From Lentisphaera profundi (GTDB lineage: Bacteria > Verrucomicrobiota > Lentisphaeria > Lentisphaerales > Lentisphaeraceae), in contig NZ_CP117812.1 of the NCBI RefSeq assembly GCF_028728065.1, positions 1,364,001 through 1,428,000 on the forward strand: DNA of 64,000 nt. The letters are read 5' to 3'. Under the pieces are notes generated by a model. It ran no database searches. It was given only the letters and a program-made list of their open reading frames with translations, and was not told the origin of the DNA. This document shows, in pieces, positions 27,201 through 36,973 of this stretch. The stretch's first letter is position 1. Every line of letters begins with the position of its first letter. Position numbers and translations under genes: made by a program.

Positions 27201-28416
27201 CAACAACCTCTAGCTTATGAGAGAGGCTTTCTCTATCATCATTTGTGTCGCTTCTTTTTAAGGTAATTGTCAAAATGATTGCTAGGATAATAATAATGAT
27301 TATAGCTATGGCCCAAGGGAATTCTTTACTCTGAATCAATACTTCTTCTTGTGCATCTTCTTCTAGCGGAGTTACTGAGCTCAAAGGGTGGAGATTTCTT
27401 TCTGATGCCAAAAGACTCAAGTCAATTTCTTCTGTTTTTTTAGGCACAAGTGTATCGCTAGGACTAGGAGCAAACTCTTTCAAAATTTCTTTGCTGGGAT
27501 GCAGGTCAATTCGTTCAAAGTCTTGGATTAAGTCTTGGATCTCTGGACGATAGGAAGGTTTTTTTTCCAACATACTTAAGACGAGTCTATTTAAATTCTC
27601 TGGAAGATTTTTATTGATATCCAACAAGGAGCTTGCTTGGATATTTTTATGTGCCTCTAATAAAGAATTGCCTGTCTCTTCTTTGTGAAACGGTGGGTAA
27701 TTAGTAAACAGCTCATAAATAATACAACCCAAGGAATAGATATCCGATTGTACGGAAACTTTTCGTTCGGAAATAACTTCTGGAGCGACGTACTGACTAT
27801 TATTTACCGGGTTAAAACCTTGAGTTTTCTTTGATAATTCTAAAGCCGCCGGCCATGAGATCTCCACGTCATAGAAAGAGATTATTTCTTTATCGTAAGT
27901 AATCGTACTAGGCTTTAAGTTGGAAGCTAGAAGTTCATGGGAAGACAAATCTTTATAGGCTTTAAGTAAATCCAAACTCAAGGCTAAAGCTTTATCCATG
28001 GTGAGTTTTTCTTTTTGACGATAACCTTTTAAACTCGTCTTAATGAAATCATATTCAATACAATACTGATCCTCAAACTCAAAGGATTCCTTGAGTTTAA
28101 GTAGGTGTTCACTATTAATAGCTAATTGCTTTTGTACACTTAGTTTCAAAGCTTGTTGAGCATGTAGAGAGTTTGTGATTAGCTCATTAAAAACCCTGAG
28201 ACGACAAAGTTCATTATCTTTATTCAGGGCATTATAAGTAGTTGAAAATTCATCGTTCGCTTTAACAACTTGAAGAGTGTAAGCACCGAATAATTTGGGC
28301 ACGGTGAAGTTATAGTTACATGAAGAGCATGATTGTTTACTTAAAGCTTTACTATATTCAAAAAACATTCTGTTTTCACAGGATGGACAAGCTGCTTTAA
28401 TTTGCTCTTCACTCAT
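27178..28416 (-). CDS. Zinc-ribbon pseudokinase with C-terminal membrane anchor
   Basis: 412 residues. C10, C13, C30 and C33 (CPSC...CSSC) form a zinc ribbon. A protein-kinase fold follows, recognised from YVAPEVIS, SDIYSLGCIIYELF and the C-lobe. The catalytic residues are lost: the glycine loop is absent, the VAIK lysine position reads CRLRVF, HRDLKPEN reads ASNLKPST, and DFG reads YDVE. It ends with WAIAIIIIIILAIILTITL (membrane) and a short tail. It probably acts as a signalling scaffold or binds a partner. It sits in an operon with a ROK kinase upstream and the UDG-like gene downstream (overlap). AAGG precedes the ATG. Confidence 0.88.
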   Translation of the reverse strand: MSEEQIKAACPSCENRMFFEYSKALSKQSCSSCNYNFTVPKLFGAYTLQVVKANDEFSTTYNALNKDNELCRLRVFNELITNSLHAQQALKLSVQKQLAINSEHLLKLKESFEFEDQYCIEYDFIKTSLKGYRQKEKLTMDKALALSLDLLKAYKDLSSHELLASNLKPSTITYDKEIISFYDVEISWPAALELSKKTQGFNPVNNSQYVAPEVISERKVSVQSDIYSLGCIIYELFTNYPPFHKEETGNSLLEAHKNIQASSLLDINKNLPENLNRLVLSMLEKKPSYRPEIQDLIQDFERIDLHPSKEILKEFAPSPSDTLVPKKTEEIDLSLLASERNLHPLSSVTPLEEDAQEEVLIQSKEFPWAIAIIIIIILAIILTITLKRSDTNDDRESLSHKLEVVDENYRST

Positions 28417-28428
28417 ATCTTTACCTTG

Positions 28429-29436
28429 TTAAATTAGTGCTAGTAAGGCTGCTCCTAAAACACCCGCTGAATCACCTAATTGATGACAATAGACTTTGGG
28501 TTTAGCTACAGGACTATAAATATAGCGTCTCATCTCTTCTTCAAGACCTTCGTATACTACAGGCTGTAAGGATACACCGCCACCCAGAACAAAGTAGTCT
28601 GGATCCAATATATTGGTTAAATTTGCCAAATATTTGGCTAAGCGTTTTTTATATTGTTTAATAATGGCTTGTGCCATGGGCTCTTGCTCTTCTGCCATTT
28701 CAAAAATTTTTCTTGCATCTGGACGATCATGGATCTGAGAATACATGCGAGATGAATATGCTGCTTCTATTGCGGTACCTGATAAATACTGCTCTGCACA
28801 GCCAGCGACGCCACAGTGACAAGGTAAACCTCCATCAAGCTCTATAGCCATGTGCCCTATTTCGAATGCTGAGCCAGAAGAGCCAACAATTAATTGACCA
28901 TTAATCACACATCCACCACCTAGGCCCGTGCCGAGGATAAGACCTAGGCCATTTTGCTTTTTAACTGGCTTGCCACTTTCTTTAGAATGTAAGATGCCAG
29001 CACCTGCTAAAACTTCCGCTAAAGCAAAGCAGTTAGCATCATTACTAACTTCAATAGGTATAGCGAGTTTAAGTAATATTTGTAAATCGTTCTCTAAGTT
29101 TTTATCCAAGAAAATACGTGTATTTCCGTTAGACATAGCTTTTCTCTTTGGATCAACTGAACCAGGTAAACCAATACCAATGCCTTTTATCTCATCAAGA
29201 GAAATAGCAACTTCTTTGGAGAGATCTTTAATGAGTTCTGATATGTTTTCAATAACTACTTGGTAGCCTCGACTTCTCTCAGTCGGAATTCGGCGTGATC
29301 CACGGTTCCGCAAAAAAAGTACTTCACCTGCAATTTGAATTTCTTGCCAGTGACTTTTGTCCTGGGATTCCTTAACAACTTCAAAAAACGCGGCTTCAAC
29401 TTTAGTGCCGCCAATATCTAATCCACAAATAATCAT
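28429..29436 (-). CDS. ROK-family sugar kinase (glucokinase-like)
   Basis: 335 residues. GLDIGGTKVEAAFFE is the phosphate-1 motif, SNDANCFALAE includes the catalytic Asp, GTGLGGGCVINGQL binds the adenosine, and EIGHM followed by CHCGVAGCAEQYLSG is the ROK zinc site. It phosphorylates glucose or a related hexose in the cytoplasm; the exact sugar is not readable. It lies in the sigma-proC-ROK-pseudokinase operon, 41 bp after proC. Confidence 0.92.
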   Translation of the reverse strand: MIICGLDIGGTKVEAAFFEVVKESQDKSHWQEIQIAGEVLFLRNRGSRRIPTERSRGYQVVIENISELIKDLSKEVAISLDEIKGIGIGLPGSVDPKRKAMSNGNTRIFLDKNLENDLQILLKLAIPIEVSNDANCFALAEVLAGAGILHSKESGKPVKKQNGLGLILGTGLGGGCVINGQLIVGSSGSAFEIGHMAIELDGGLPCHCGVAGCAEQYLSGTAIEAAYSSRMYSQIHDRPDARKIFEMAEEQEPMAQAIIKQYKKRLAKYLANLTNILDPDYFVLGGGVSLQPVVYEGLEEEMRRYIYSPVAKPKVYCHQLGDSAGVLGAALLALI

Positions 29437-29477
29437 CTAACTTCTCTATATTAATTCTGTTGACACTACAAAAAAAA

Positions 29478-30278
29478 TTATTTAATCCCGCGACTTAATT
29501 CATCGCCTCTATCTTTTGCTGCTTGAAAGCCTTGGCTAAGTACTTCACGCAAATTATTGTGCTTAAAGTTTTCTAAGGCTGCATAGGTAGTTCCATTTGG
29601 TGAAGTCACGGCATTGCGCAGTTCTTCTGGACTACCTAGTTTATTGCTTAACATTTGAGCGGCTCCCAAGAAAGTCTGAATAGAGAACTGAAGGGCTACA
29701 TCATCTGCCAAGCCATTGTTTTTTGCTGATTGTGCTAAAGCATCAACCATTTCAAAAATATAAGCTGGGCCACTACCACTTAATGCCGTAATGGTATTCA
29801 TATCACCCTCATCGACCCGTGCAAGTATGCCTGAGCATTCAAAGTATTTATGTAATAAAGCAGTCTCTTCTTGATTTACTCCAGCTGATGAGCAATAAGC
29901 TACAGCTCCCTTAGATACACAGAGAGGCGTATTAGGCATTGTTCGAGTTACTTTATCTGTACCTAGCCATTCTTGTAAATCATCTAAAGTAATGCCTGCA
30001 CATATCGAAACGAAATGCTGCTCTTTAACCATAGGTCGGAGTGAGCGACAGATTTGTTCCGCTACCTGTGGTTTAAACCCCAAGATAACCATGTGAGAAT
30101 TCATTGCATCGCTATTGTCACTACTCACGGGGATTTGCGTTAGATTGTGAAAAATATCTTTACTTGCACCTGGCGAAGTCCCTATGATTTTATCACAATC
30201 TAAGACCGAATTTTGACATATACCTTTGGCAATAGCACTGGCCATTTTGCCAGTACCAATAAATGATAATTGTTTCAT
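29478..30278 (-). CDS. proC: Pyrroline-5-carboxylate reductase
   Basis: Last step of proline synthesis. FIGTGKMASAIAKG is the NAD(P) Rossmann motif, and SGSGPAYIFEMVDAL plus TSPNGTTYAALENF are the P5C-binding signatures. 266 residues is the usual length. It begins 9 bp after the sigma-factor stop, so they are cotranscribed. Confidence 0.95.
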   Translation of the reverse strand: MKQLSFIGTGKMASAIAKGICQNSVLDCDKIIGTSPGASKDIFHNLTQIPVSSDNSDAMNSHMVILGFKPQVAEQICRSLRPMVKEQHFVSICAGITLDDLQEWLGTDKVTRTMPNTPLCVSKGAVAYCSSAGVNQEETALLHKYFECSGILARVDEGDMNTITALSGSGPAYIFEMVDALAQSAKNNGLADDVALQFSIQTFLGAAQMLSNKLGSPEELRNAVTSPNGTTYAALENFKHNNLREVLSQGFQAAKDRGDELSRGIK

Positions 30279-30287
30279 ATTCGCTAC

Positions 30288-31109
30288 TTAGTTGAGCAAA
30301 CTTTCACGCTGCATTCTTTCTCTAAGCTTCTTAAGTGCTTGATTTTGAATTTGACGGACGCGCTCACGTGTTCTGCCAATGGCCTGGCTCACTTCTTCCA
30401 AAGTCTTTGGACGACCTGAAAGTAAACCAAATCGCAACTCTAATACAAGTTTCTCACGATCTGTCAAATAAACAATGAATTTCATCATTGAATTAATTGA
30501 TTCAGCTTCACCAATAATATCGGAGGCTGTCTGAGAAGCTTTGTCAGCAACAATATCTTGAATTTCACCATCTTCACCATCTTGAAGTTTAGCTTGAAGG
30601 GAGATCGTAGATCCTCCAACAGTACTAAGACCTGAAACGGTTCTTTTAGAGAACTCTAAAAAAGTTGCGATTTCTTGATCAGTAGGCTCGCGCATGAGTT
30701 TTTCTTTTAACTCAATACGTGCGTTACGAATTTTATTGATTTTGCCTGCGGACTGCACAGGTATACGAATTGTACGGCTCTGATTAGCCAAACCACGTCG
30801 CATGGATTGTTTAATCCACCACGCCGCATAAGAAGAGAATTTTGCACCTTTAGCTGGGTCGAATTTTTCAACTGCTCGCATCAATCCAATATTCCCTTCT
30901 GAGATAAGGTCAGATAAGGGTAAGCCGAGTCCTTTAAAATCATGTGCAATTTTAACAACAAGACGAAGATTTGATACGATTAGCTTTTCGCGGGCTTTGT
31001 CACTACCTAACTTAATGTCAGCAGCTAAATCGACTTCTTCTTCTTTTGTTACTAGTGAATAATCACTAATGTTATGCATATAATTACGAATTGCGTCGCT
31101 TTTTGACAT
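30288..31109 (-). CDS. Sigma-70 family RNA polymerase sigma factor (group 2/3, no region 1.1)
   Basis: 273 residues. Region 1.2 starts IRNYMHNISDYSLVTKEEE, region 2 reads LVVKIAHDFKGLGLPLSDLI then FSSYAAWWIKQSMRRG, region 3 follows, and region 4 carries a helix-turn-helix in TLEEVSQAIGRTRERVRQIQ. The conserved -10-binding segment points to a consensus-type promoter. Too short for the housekeeping RpoD; a stationary-phase or stress sigma (RpoS/RpoH-like role) is likely but not shown. First gene of the operon. Confidence 0.92.
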   Translation of the reverse strand: MSKSDAIRNYMHNISDYSLVTKEEEVDLAADIKLGSDKAREKLIVSNLRLVVKIAHDFKGLGLPLSDLISEGNIGLMRAVEKFDPAKGAKFSSYAAWWIKQSMRRGLANQSRTIRIPVQSAGKINKIRNARIELKEKLMREPTDQEIATFLEFSKRTVSGLSTVGGSTISLQAKLQDGEDGEIQDIVADKASQTASDIIGEAESINSMMKFIVYLTDREKLVLELRFGLLSGRPKTLEEVSQAIGRTRERVRQIQNQALKKLRERMQRESLLN

Positions 31110-31274
31110 CGGTCATGTCCCGGATACTTAAAATTGTTAATATTTACTTGCTAAATACGATAGCATATCTTACCTTCACAAACTGGGTGAAAATAAGCGT
31201 GCTATAGTAACGGATGTTGAATATAATACAAGCCTACTTTTTAGAAAACAAGTCCCTGCTTAATCTAAGTCATA

Positions 31275-31727
31275 TTATAAGTCTCTATTCTCTGTCAAAG
31301 ACCAGTGAAATTGTGATGAGGCATGGTTATTGACACTCGATAACTGAGTGAAGAGTTCTCGCGTTTTGGCCAACTCCGATATTTTAGAGTAAGCCTCATA
31401 TCTAAGCTCAAATACTTTCGATATCCTATGTACTACTTTCTCAAAGTCTATTTCCTTGAGGTTTTCGGGAAGATCATCTAGAAGAAGGAGTGGTTCCCCC
31501 ATCTCTGGAGTGCTTTGAAACCATGAATTCAGGACTTCTTTGGGTGATGAATCTAAAAAACATTTTAAGTAATCTGCCATATGCTTTTGCTGATTAGAAC
31601 AAAAATGACTAATGGATTTTGTTTTTGGCCTGGTAAAGATATCCTCTAGTTCATCCATGCTTTCGGATAGTTTTAGATGATCCCTTCGGCAATGCCGTAT
31701 AATTTCTTTAGTTTGTGTAAAAGACAT
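31275..31727 (-). CDS. Hypothetical helical protein
   Basis: 150 residues with several helices (RRDHLKLSESMDELEDIF; HRISKVFELRYEAYSKISEL) and scattered histidines. The C-terminal segment (RELFTQLSSVNNHASSQFHW) recalls a ferritin-like or hemerythrin-like bundle, but no metal motif can be demonstrated. The ORF is divergent from the gdhA promoter region and has an AAGGAG-like site (reading AGGAGCTAGTT) before the ATG. I do not recognise it. Confidence 0.6.
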   Translation of the reverse strand: MSFTQTKEIIRHCRRDHLKLSESMDELEDIFTRPKTKSISHFCSNQQKHMADYLKCFLDSSPKEVLNSWFQSTPEMGEPLLLLDDLPENLKEIDFEKVVHRISKVFELRYEAYSKISELAKTRELFTQLSSVNNHASSQFHWSLTENRDL

Positions 31728-31874
31728 AACTAGCTCCTTATTAGCTTATATTATAGTTAATTTATGACACAAACGACAGAAAAAGAAATAATTCACAAGA
31801 TATTGTTATATCTTACTATGTAATTGAGGGCTTTAGTGGTTTAAAATATAAGAAAACTATAGGGAGTTAATATC

Positions 31875-33128
31875 GTGGATGAATTATTCAAGAATGTCAT
31901 TACCATTTTCAATGAAGCCAGTAAAACAGCTGATATAAGCACTTCTATACATACGATTTTAAAGCAACCAAAAAATGAAATAATCGTCAACTTTCCCGTG
32001 CGCATGGATTCAGGAGAAATGAAACTCTTTAAGGGTTACCGAATTCAACACAATAACATACTAGGCCCTTATAAAGGAGGCTTTAGATTTCATCCTCAAG
32101 TAAATCTCGACGAAGTTAAAGGCCTAGCCATGCTAATGACCTTAAAGTGCTCCCTTGTAGGTCTGCCCTTTGGAGGAGCCAAAGGTGGGATAAAATTCAC
32201 CCCTAAAGATCACTCACAGGCAGAGCTCGAAAAAATAACCCGTCGCTTTGTTCATGCTCTCGGAAATAATATCGGACCTAATTTTGATATCCCCGCCCCC
32301 GACATGGGAACTAATGCTCAAACGATGAATTGGATGATGGATACTTTCCTTAATACTTCTGGCTCACTTGATCGTCAATGTTTAAAAGGTGTTGTTACCG
32401 GTAAATCCGTGAAAGTAGGAGGAACAAAAGGACGGGCGCAAGCAACCGGATACGGTGCTGTTATGTGCATAGAAGAATGGGCGAAACAACACAACCACGA
32501 CATAAGTCAAAAAACCTTTATTATCCAAGGTTTTGGTAATGTTGGTTCTTGGGCAGCAAAGAGACTTGACTCACTTGGGGCAAAAGTCATTGCCGTAAAT
32601 GATTGCGTGGGAACACTCCATATGAAAGACGGCATCCCTATTCGTCAACTTTCTGAGTATGTGCAAGAAAATGGAAGTTTAGAAGGATTTATGGATCAAG
32701 AACTTTTGACTAGAGAAGAATTCTTTGCCATGAAAGCCGACGTCATGATTCCCGCCGCACTCGAAAATCAGATAGGTAAAGATGAGGCTAATGCAGCTCA
32801 GGTTACACTTATTGTGGAGGGTGCAAATGGCCCAATCAATAATGAAGGTGATAAAATATTAACGGAAAAAGGAATTGAAATCATCCCTGATGTATTAGCC
32901 AACTCTGGCGGAGTTATTGTTTCTTACTTTGAATGGCTCCAAAATCGCTCTAATGATTACTGGCATGAACACCATGTATTAGAAAAACTTCATGACAAAA
33001 TAATACAGGCTTATCATGAAGTGCACGATTTAAGTATCGAATTAAATATAAGTAAACGCCAAGCAGCTTATATCAAAGCCCTAAAAAACATTGATGAAGT
33101 TTATACGGAACGAGGTATTTTCCCTTGA
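31875..33128 (+). CDS. gdhA: Glutamate dehydrogenase (Glu/Leu/Phe/Val family)
   Basis: Interconverts glutamate and 2-oxoglutarate plus ammonia. 417 residues; PFGGAKGGIKF carries the catalytic lysine, DIPAPDMGTNAQTM follows, and IQGFGNVGSWAAKRL is the NAD(P)-binding motif. The start is GTG at 31875, with AGGGAG 8 bases upstream. Coenzyme preference cannot be read reliably. Confidence 0.95.
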   Translation: MDELFKNVITIFNEASKTADISTSIHTILKQPKNEIIVNFPVRMDSGEMKLFKGYRIQHNNILGPYKGGFRFHPQVNLDEVKGLAMLMTLKCSLVGLPFGGAKGGIKFTPKDHSQAELEKITRRFVHALGNNIGPNFDIPAPDMGTNAQTMNWMMDTFLNTSGSLDRQCLKGVVTGKSVKVGGTKGRAQATGYGAVMCIEEWAKQHNHDISQKTFIIQGFGNVGSWAAKRLDSLGAKVIAVNDCVGTLHMKDGIPIRQLSEYVQENGSLEGFMDQELLTREEFFAMKADVMIPAALENQIGKDEANAAQVTLIVEGANGPINNEGDKILTEKGIEIIPDVLANSGGVIVSYFEWLQNRSNDYWHEHHVLEKLHDKIIQAYHEVHDLSIELNISKRQAAYIKALKNIDEVYTERGIFP

Positions 33129-34271
33129 TCAAAATAGATTAAGAAGGTATTTGACTTGTTTATCACTATGAAGACTCGATAAAGTTAAGCGCAAACGACT
33201 GGTCCCTTTGGGGACCGTTGGTGGCCTTATAGCAGGAACTAAAAATCCTTTAACTAAAAGCTCTTTCGATTTCTGTAGAGCAGCATGCTCTTCACCGATA
33301 ATGATGGCTATGATAGGACCTTCGCCATCAACAACCTTATATCCCTTGTTTTTTAACACGTCCCTTACTCTAGAACAGCGCTCTATTAGCATTTTTTGTT
33401 TACTTTCGTACTCCTGCTGATCGAGTAATTCTACTGCTTTTAAATTAGCTGCAATCACTGCTGGTGGCAAGGCTGTAGAATATATATAAGATCGACAGCT
33501 ATTCACTAAATATTTTTTCAAAGTTTCACTCATACAGGCATAGGCACCAAAGCTACCAAAAGCTTTAGAGAAAGTCCCTAGCAATAAGTCCACGCCCTCT
33601 ACTTCAGCAGTGGGCCCCCTACCCTTTGATCCATAAACTCCGGCGCCATGTGCATCATCCAAATAAAGAAATGCCCCATGCTTTTTAGATAACTTAATTA
33701 AACCCTCTAAAGGTGCCTTATCTCCATCCATACTAAAAACTGTTTCTGAAATAATAATTTTATGCTCTATGTCAGAATAGCGCTCCAATAAACGATTCAA
33801 AGAATCCATGTCGTTATGATGAAATCGCTGAAATTTAGCGTTAGATAAGCGAATCCCATCAATTATTGACGCATGAACAAGCTTATCAGCTAAGATCAAA
33901 GAGTCTTTATTGGCTAGGGCTTGAATGATTCCCAGGTTTGCTTGAAAACCACTATTTAAAACCATTGCCGCTTCAGACCCCTTCCACTGAGCAATTTTTT
34001 TTTCCAACTCTGCATGAATAGGCAAGGTCCCACAAACTAAGCGAGAAGCAATTGACGAAGTCCCCATAGCTTCAACTGCCTCTTTGGAGGCTTTTATTAT
34101 ACGGCTGTCTCTGTGCATCCCCAGGTAACTATTGGATGAAAAATTAATGAGGACTTTCCCATCGGAGATATATTCAACATCATGACTATACTCATAAACA
34201 GTCTCCTGCCTCAAGAGCTTTTCTTTCTCAAGTTTTTTTAACTTATCTTCAAAAATCTTATTTTCATACAT
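33129..34271 (-). CDS. Alpha-oxoamine synthase (BioF/KBL-like)
   Basis: A PLP-dependent enzyme that condenses an amino acid with an acyl-CoA or acyl-ACP. 380 residues; YLDDAHGAGVYGSKGRG and the PLP lysine motif TFSKAFGSFGAY are present, as is NFSSNSYLGMHRD near the start. Family members include 8-amino-7-oxononanoate synthase (biotin), 2-amino-3-ketobutyrate ligase and serine palmitoyltransferase. No other biotin gene is near, and it ends an operon with an acyl-adenylate ligase and a LolA-like protein, so a lipid substrate is more likely than biotin here. Its start overlaps the kinase stop by 8 bp. Confidence 0.88.
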   Translation of the reverse strand: MYENKIFEDKLKKLEKEKLLRQETVYEYSHDVEYISDGKVLINFSSNSYLGMHRDSRIIKASKEAVEAMGTSSIASRLVCGTLPIHAELEKKIAQWKGSEAAMVLNSGFQANLGIIQALANKDSLILADKLVHASIIDGIRLSNAKFQRFHHNDMDSLNRLLERYSDIEHKIIISETVFSMDGDKAPLEGLIKLSKKHGAFLYLDDAHGAGVYGSKGRGPTAEVEGVDLLLGTFSKAFGSFGAYACMSETLKKYLVNSCRSYIYSTALPPAVIAANLKAVELLDQQEYESKQKMLIERCSRVRDVLKNKGYKVVDGEGPIIAIIIGEEHAALQKSKELLVKGFLVPAIRPPTVPKGTSRLRLTLSSLHSDKQVKYLLNLF

Positions 34272-36159
34272 CCTTTAATGCATCCAAAATTTTAGGGGGC
34301 TCACTAGGGTTAAAAACTTTAGTTCTATGCTTTTTCCCCTGAGCATGCTGAAGAGATTCGGAGTAAAGTGAATAATTCTTTAACTCTTGTAATTTTTTAC
34401 TGAAATGAATACGGAAATCTTTTATCCCTTCATCGCTTAACTCTTCTTTGATTCTTTGTAATTTGCCAAAAGGAGGGATCGCTTCGTTTGGCCACAAACG
34501 CATATTTCGATGAACCAAGCTTTTTCCATCAGTATAAGTTCTATTGATATTGAGTGAACTTATAATGGTTGTCGAGGTTCTCGCCATGCTCGGAGCATTT
34601 TTTGTGTAATCAACAAAGTCACAAAATAAAGTCCAACTCGTTATCGATAAGCGTGTCGCATTGTTGTCTGTAGCTATACCCATCTCCACTAATCCAGCGA
34701 TCACGGGACGAACTCTTTTAGTCGGAATTTTTAAATTATTTGCAACTTCACTCATCAGCTCTTGCATGGGTATACTTATGTGACCTTTTGTATCTAAACT
34801 GCCGTACACGGCCATCAGCAGACGAACCTGCATAATCACTTCAAAGGTACAATCAGCCACAATCATGGGGTGGGCAATATCATCCATTTCACGTAAGCGT
34901 TTAAATAAAGAACTCATCATTCCCTGAAACCAAGGAGGTAATTTCTCAATCTGCCTATGTAAACATTCATTAGAGATTTTAATACACTTAGTATGACTCG
35001 TGGTGCTTACTGAGGCAGATCGAGTCTCTTCAGTTATCAATGCCATTTCACCAAAAACATCACCCGCACCTAAATGCGTAAGGATGTGTTTTTTACCATT
35101 GATCCTTTTGTAAACTTCGACCTCACCTTCCACAATCAAATAGGCATCATTGCCTAATTCGCCATGCTTTACTATGACCTGGCCCTTCTTATACTCGACT
35201 TTATTGGAAATGATTTGTCCAGACATAAATCCATCAATGGCACTCGTGAGTTCTTCTACAGTTTGGAATCGCTCTGAAGGAGCCGTTGCCATCGCTTTTT
35301 CGATGATTACACACAGCTCTACTGGGATTTGTTTTTCCAAAGATAAATCTATGACAGGAGTCAGCTTATTAAGCTCAGATCTTTCAATCGTGTCACTTAA
35401 ATTAGAGCCCTTAAAAGGTTGCCTATGAGTGAATAAGTGATAGAGCGTGGCTCCTAGTAGAAAAATATCTGATAACTGATCGACATCTTCAACGTCGCCC
35501 CTAGCTTGCTCAGGTGACATGTAGCCAGGACTTCCTTTAATGGTCCCATCCATTGTGTTGGAATTATTAGTGGGAGCATAAGGAGTTTCTCCATCTTCCT
35601 CATCATACTCCCTCTCTTCTTCACCTAAATATTTTGCTAAGCCCCAGTCCATGAGCAAAACTTCACCAAAAGATCCCACCATAATATTTTCTGGCTTAAT
35701 ATCACGATGGACGACACCGTTAAAGTGAGCAAAAGAAACCGCATCACAGACTTTTCTGAAAATTGTAAGAAGTGTGAATTGGCTATAGAAATTTAAAAAC
35801 TCTTCCTCGCCACTGCTCAATAGCTTAATGACCTCTGATAAGGAGTCGCCCTGTACGTATTTCATTGTAAAGAAAACTTTACCTTTAGAGTCGACTCCTA
35901 AGCTGTGTACGGGGACAATATTTGGATGCTCTAAGCGACCAGTAATACGAGCCTCTTCAATGAATTGTAAAACTCTTTCATCATCTTTAGCTATTTTATC
36001 CAACATGACTTTAAAAGCAATGTCACGATTTAAAGGCATGTCGTATTTGCGATGGACTTCTCCCATCCCACCTACTTCTAGCAATCCTCTGTCCTCGAGT
36101 TCCTCACCCTTTTTTAGTCCTCTAAGTCTTTTTACTAATTCCTTAGCTTCATGTTCCAT
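34264..36159 (-). CDS. Ser/Thr kinase with cyclic-nucleotide-binding domain and winged-helix-like tail
   Basis: 631 residues. The kinase domain (about 25-310) has LLEVGGMGEVHRKYD, FKVML, HRDIKPENIMVGS, LLMDWGLAKYLG (DWG for DFG) and SPGYMSPEQARG, all active-type. A cNMP-binding domain (about 320-440) reads DAYLIVEGEVEVYKR, GDVFGEMALITEETRSASV. The C-terminal part after about 480 holds a helix-rich segment (ISIPMQELMSEVANNLKIP then KRVRPVIAGLVEMGIAT) that looks like the winged helix of a CRP-type regulator. No membrane segment is seen, so it is cytosolic. It could couple a cyclic nucleotide or another ligand to kinase activity. The DNA-binding reading is inference. Confidence 0.87.
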   Translation of the reverse strand: MEHEAKELVKRLRGLKKGEELEDRGLLEVGGMGEVHRKYDMPLNRDIAFKVMLDKIAKDDERVLQFIEEARITGRLEHPNIVPVHSLGVDSKGKVFFTMKYVQGDSLSEVIKLLSSGEEEFLNFYSQFTLLTIFRKVCDAVSFAHFNGVVHRDIKPENIMVGSFGEVLLMDWGLAKYLGEEEREYDEEDGETPYAPTNNSNTMDGTIKGSPGYMSPEQARGDVEDVDQLSDIFLLGATLYHLFTHRQPFKGSNLSDTIERSELNKLTPVIDLSLEKQIPVELCVIIEKAMATAPSERFQTVEELTSAIDGFMSGQIISNKVEYKKGQVIVKHGELGNDAYLIVEGEVEVYKRINGKKHILTHLGAGDVFGEMALITEETRSASVSTTSHTKCIKISNECLHRQIEKLPPWFQGMMSSLFKRLREMDDIAHPMIVADCTFEVIMQVRLLMAVYGSLDTKGHISIPMQELMSEVANNLKIPTKRVRPVIAGLVEMGIATDNNATRLSITSWTLFCDFVDYTKNAPSMARTSTTIISSLNINRTYTDGKSLVHRNMRLWPNEAIPPFGKLQRIKEELSDEGIKDFRIHFSKKLQELKNYSLYSESLQHAQGKKHRTKVFNPSEPPKILDALKDV

Positions 36160-36244
36160 GAACTTAATGTACCTATCCTATTTATCGTGAGGCATAATGT
36201 AAGCCTTTAAAAGACGCTTTAAAAGTTTTTCGTGCTTAAATTGC

Positions 36245-36958
36245 TTAAAATTTAAATAAATCTTTAGGGTAACTTAAGCCATAATCTCCATCGTGCTCAT
36301 TAAATTTTATCTGCATATCACCATAAGGATTTTTAAAATAAGCTTCTTTTGGCATGGAGCGGTTATTTTTCTTCGTAAAGCCTTCAAATTGTAAGATCCT
36401 GTCGGGCTTATCAAAATCCAAACTTCCCGTCTTCCACATCACTTTTACTGGCCCCAGATATTTTTCTGAAATCCAAACTTTTGCATATTCATCCTTGTCG
36501 GGATCGGCTAATAAAAAGACGCGGCACTTAATTCGAGCTAAGCCTAAACTCTCAGATGAATACTCTTTCATTAAATCCCAATACATAAATGAAAGACTAA
36601 AATCACCGGGTCTTAACTGTAATTGATCATAGAGTTTTTTATCAGAAGATTCTAAGATTTTAGTTTGATGTAGATCACCAAACTTATACTCAACTTTTAT
36701 CGCATCATCTTTTAATTTAGTTCTTACGATTAAACTATCTTCGCGCATAAGTACGGATAATACAAAAGGATAGCGTGCTCGTTTCCCAGTCTTTGGACGC
36801 GTATTAATATTACCCTTCATTTTAAACCATGAATCACCAATCATTGCTTTTCTAGATAAATCTAAAAAGGCTTCGGTTTTCATTTTTGAACGATCTTCTG
36901 CTGCCCCCGCCGTCACAAGAAAACACATACATAGCAGATTAATAAAGCTATTTTTCAT
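36245..36958 (-). CDS. LolA-like outer-membrane lipoprotein-sorting protein
   Basis: 237 residues with a signal peptide (FINLLCMCFLVTAGAAED) and a beta-barrel-like body typical of the LolA/LppX or outer-membrane-lipoprotein-sorting domain (GLARIKCRVFLLADPDKD; AKVWISEKYLGPVKVMW). Periplasmic. Such proteins carry lipidated or hydrophobic cargo from inner to outer membrane. It sits between the acyl-adenylate ligase and kinase genes, 15 bp after the ligase stop. Confidence 0.78.
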   Translation of the reverse strand: MKNSFINLLCMCFLVTAGAAEDRSKMKTEAFLDLSRKAMIGDSWFKMKGNINTRPKTGKRARYPFVLSVLMREDSLIVRTKLKDDAIKVEYKFGDLHQTKILESSDKKLYDQLQLRPGDFSLSFMYWDLMKEYSSESLGLARIKCRVFLLADPDKDEYAKVWISEKYLGPVKVMWKTGSLDFDKPDRILQFEGFTKKNNRSMPKEAYFKNPYGDMQIKFNEHDGDYGLSYPKDLFKF

Positions 36959-36973
36959 TTCACACTCCTTTTA

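Noticed and set aside
33129-34271. Biotin operon
   Set aside because: Only the BioF-like gene is present; no bioA, bioB, bioC or bioD nearby.
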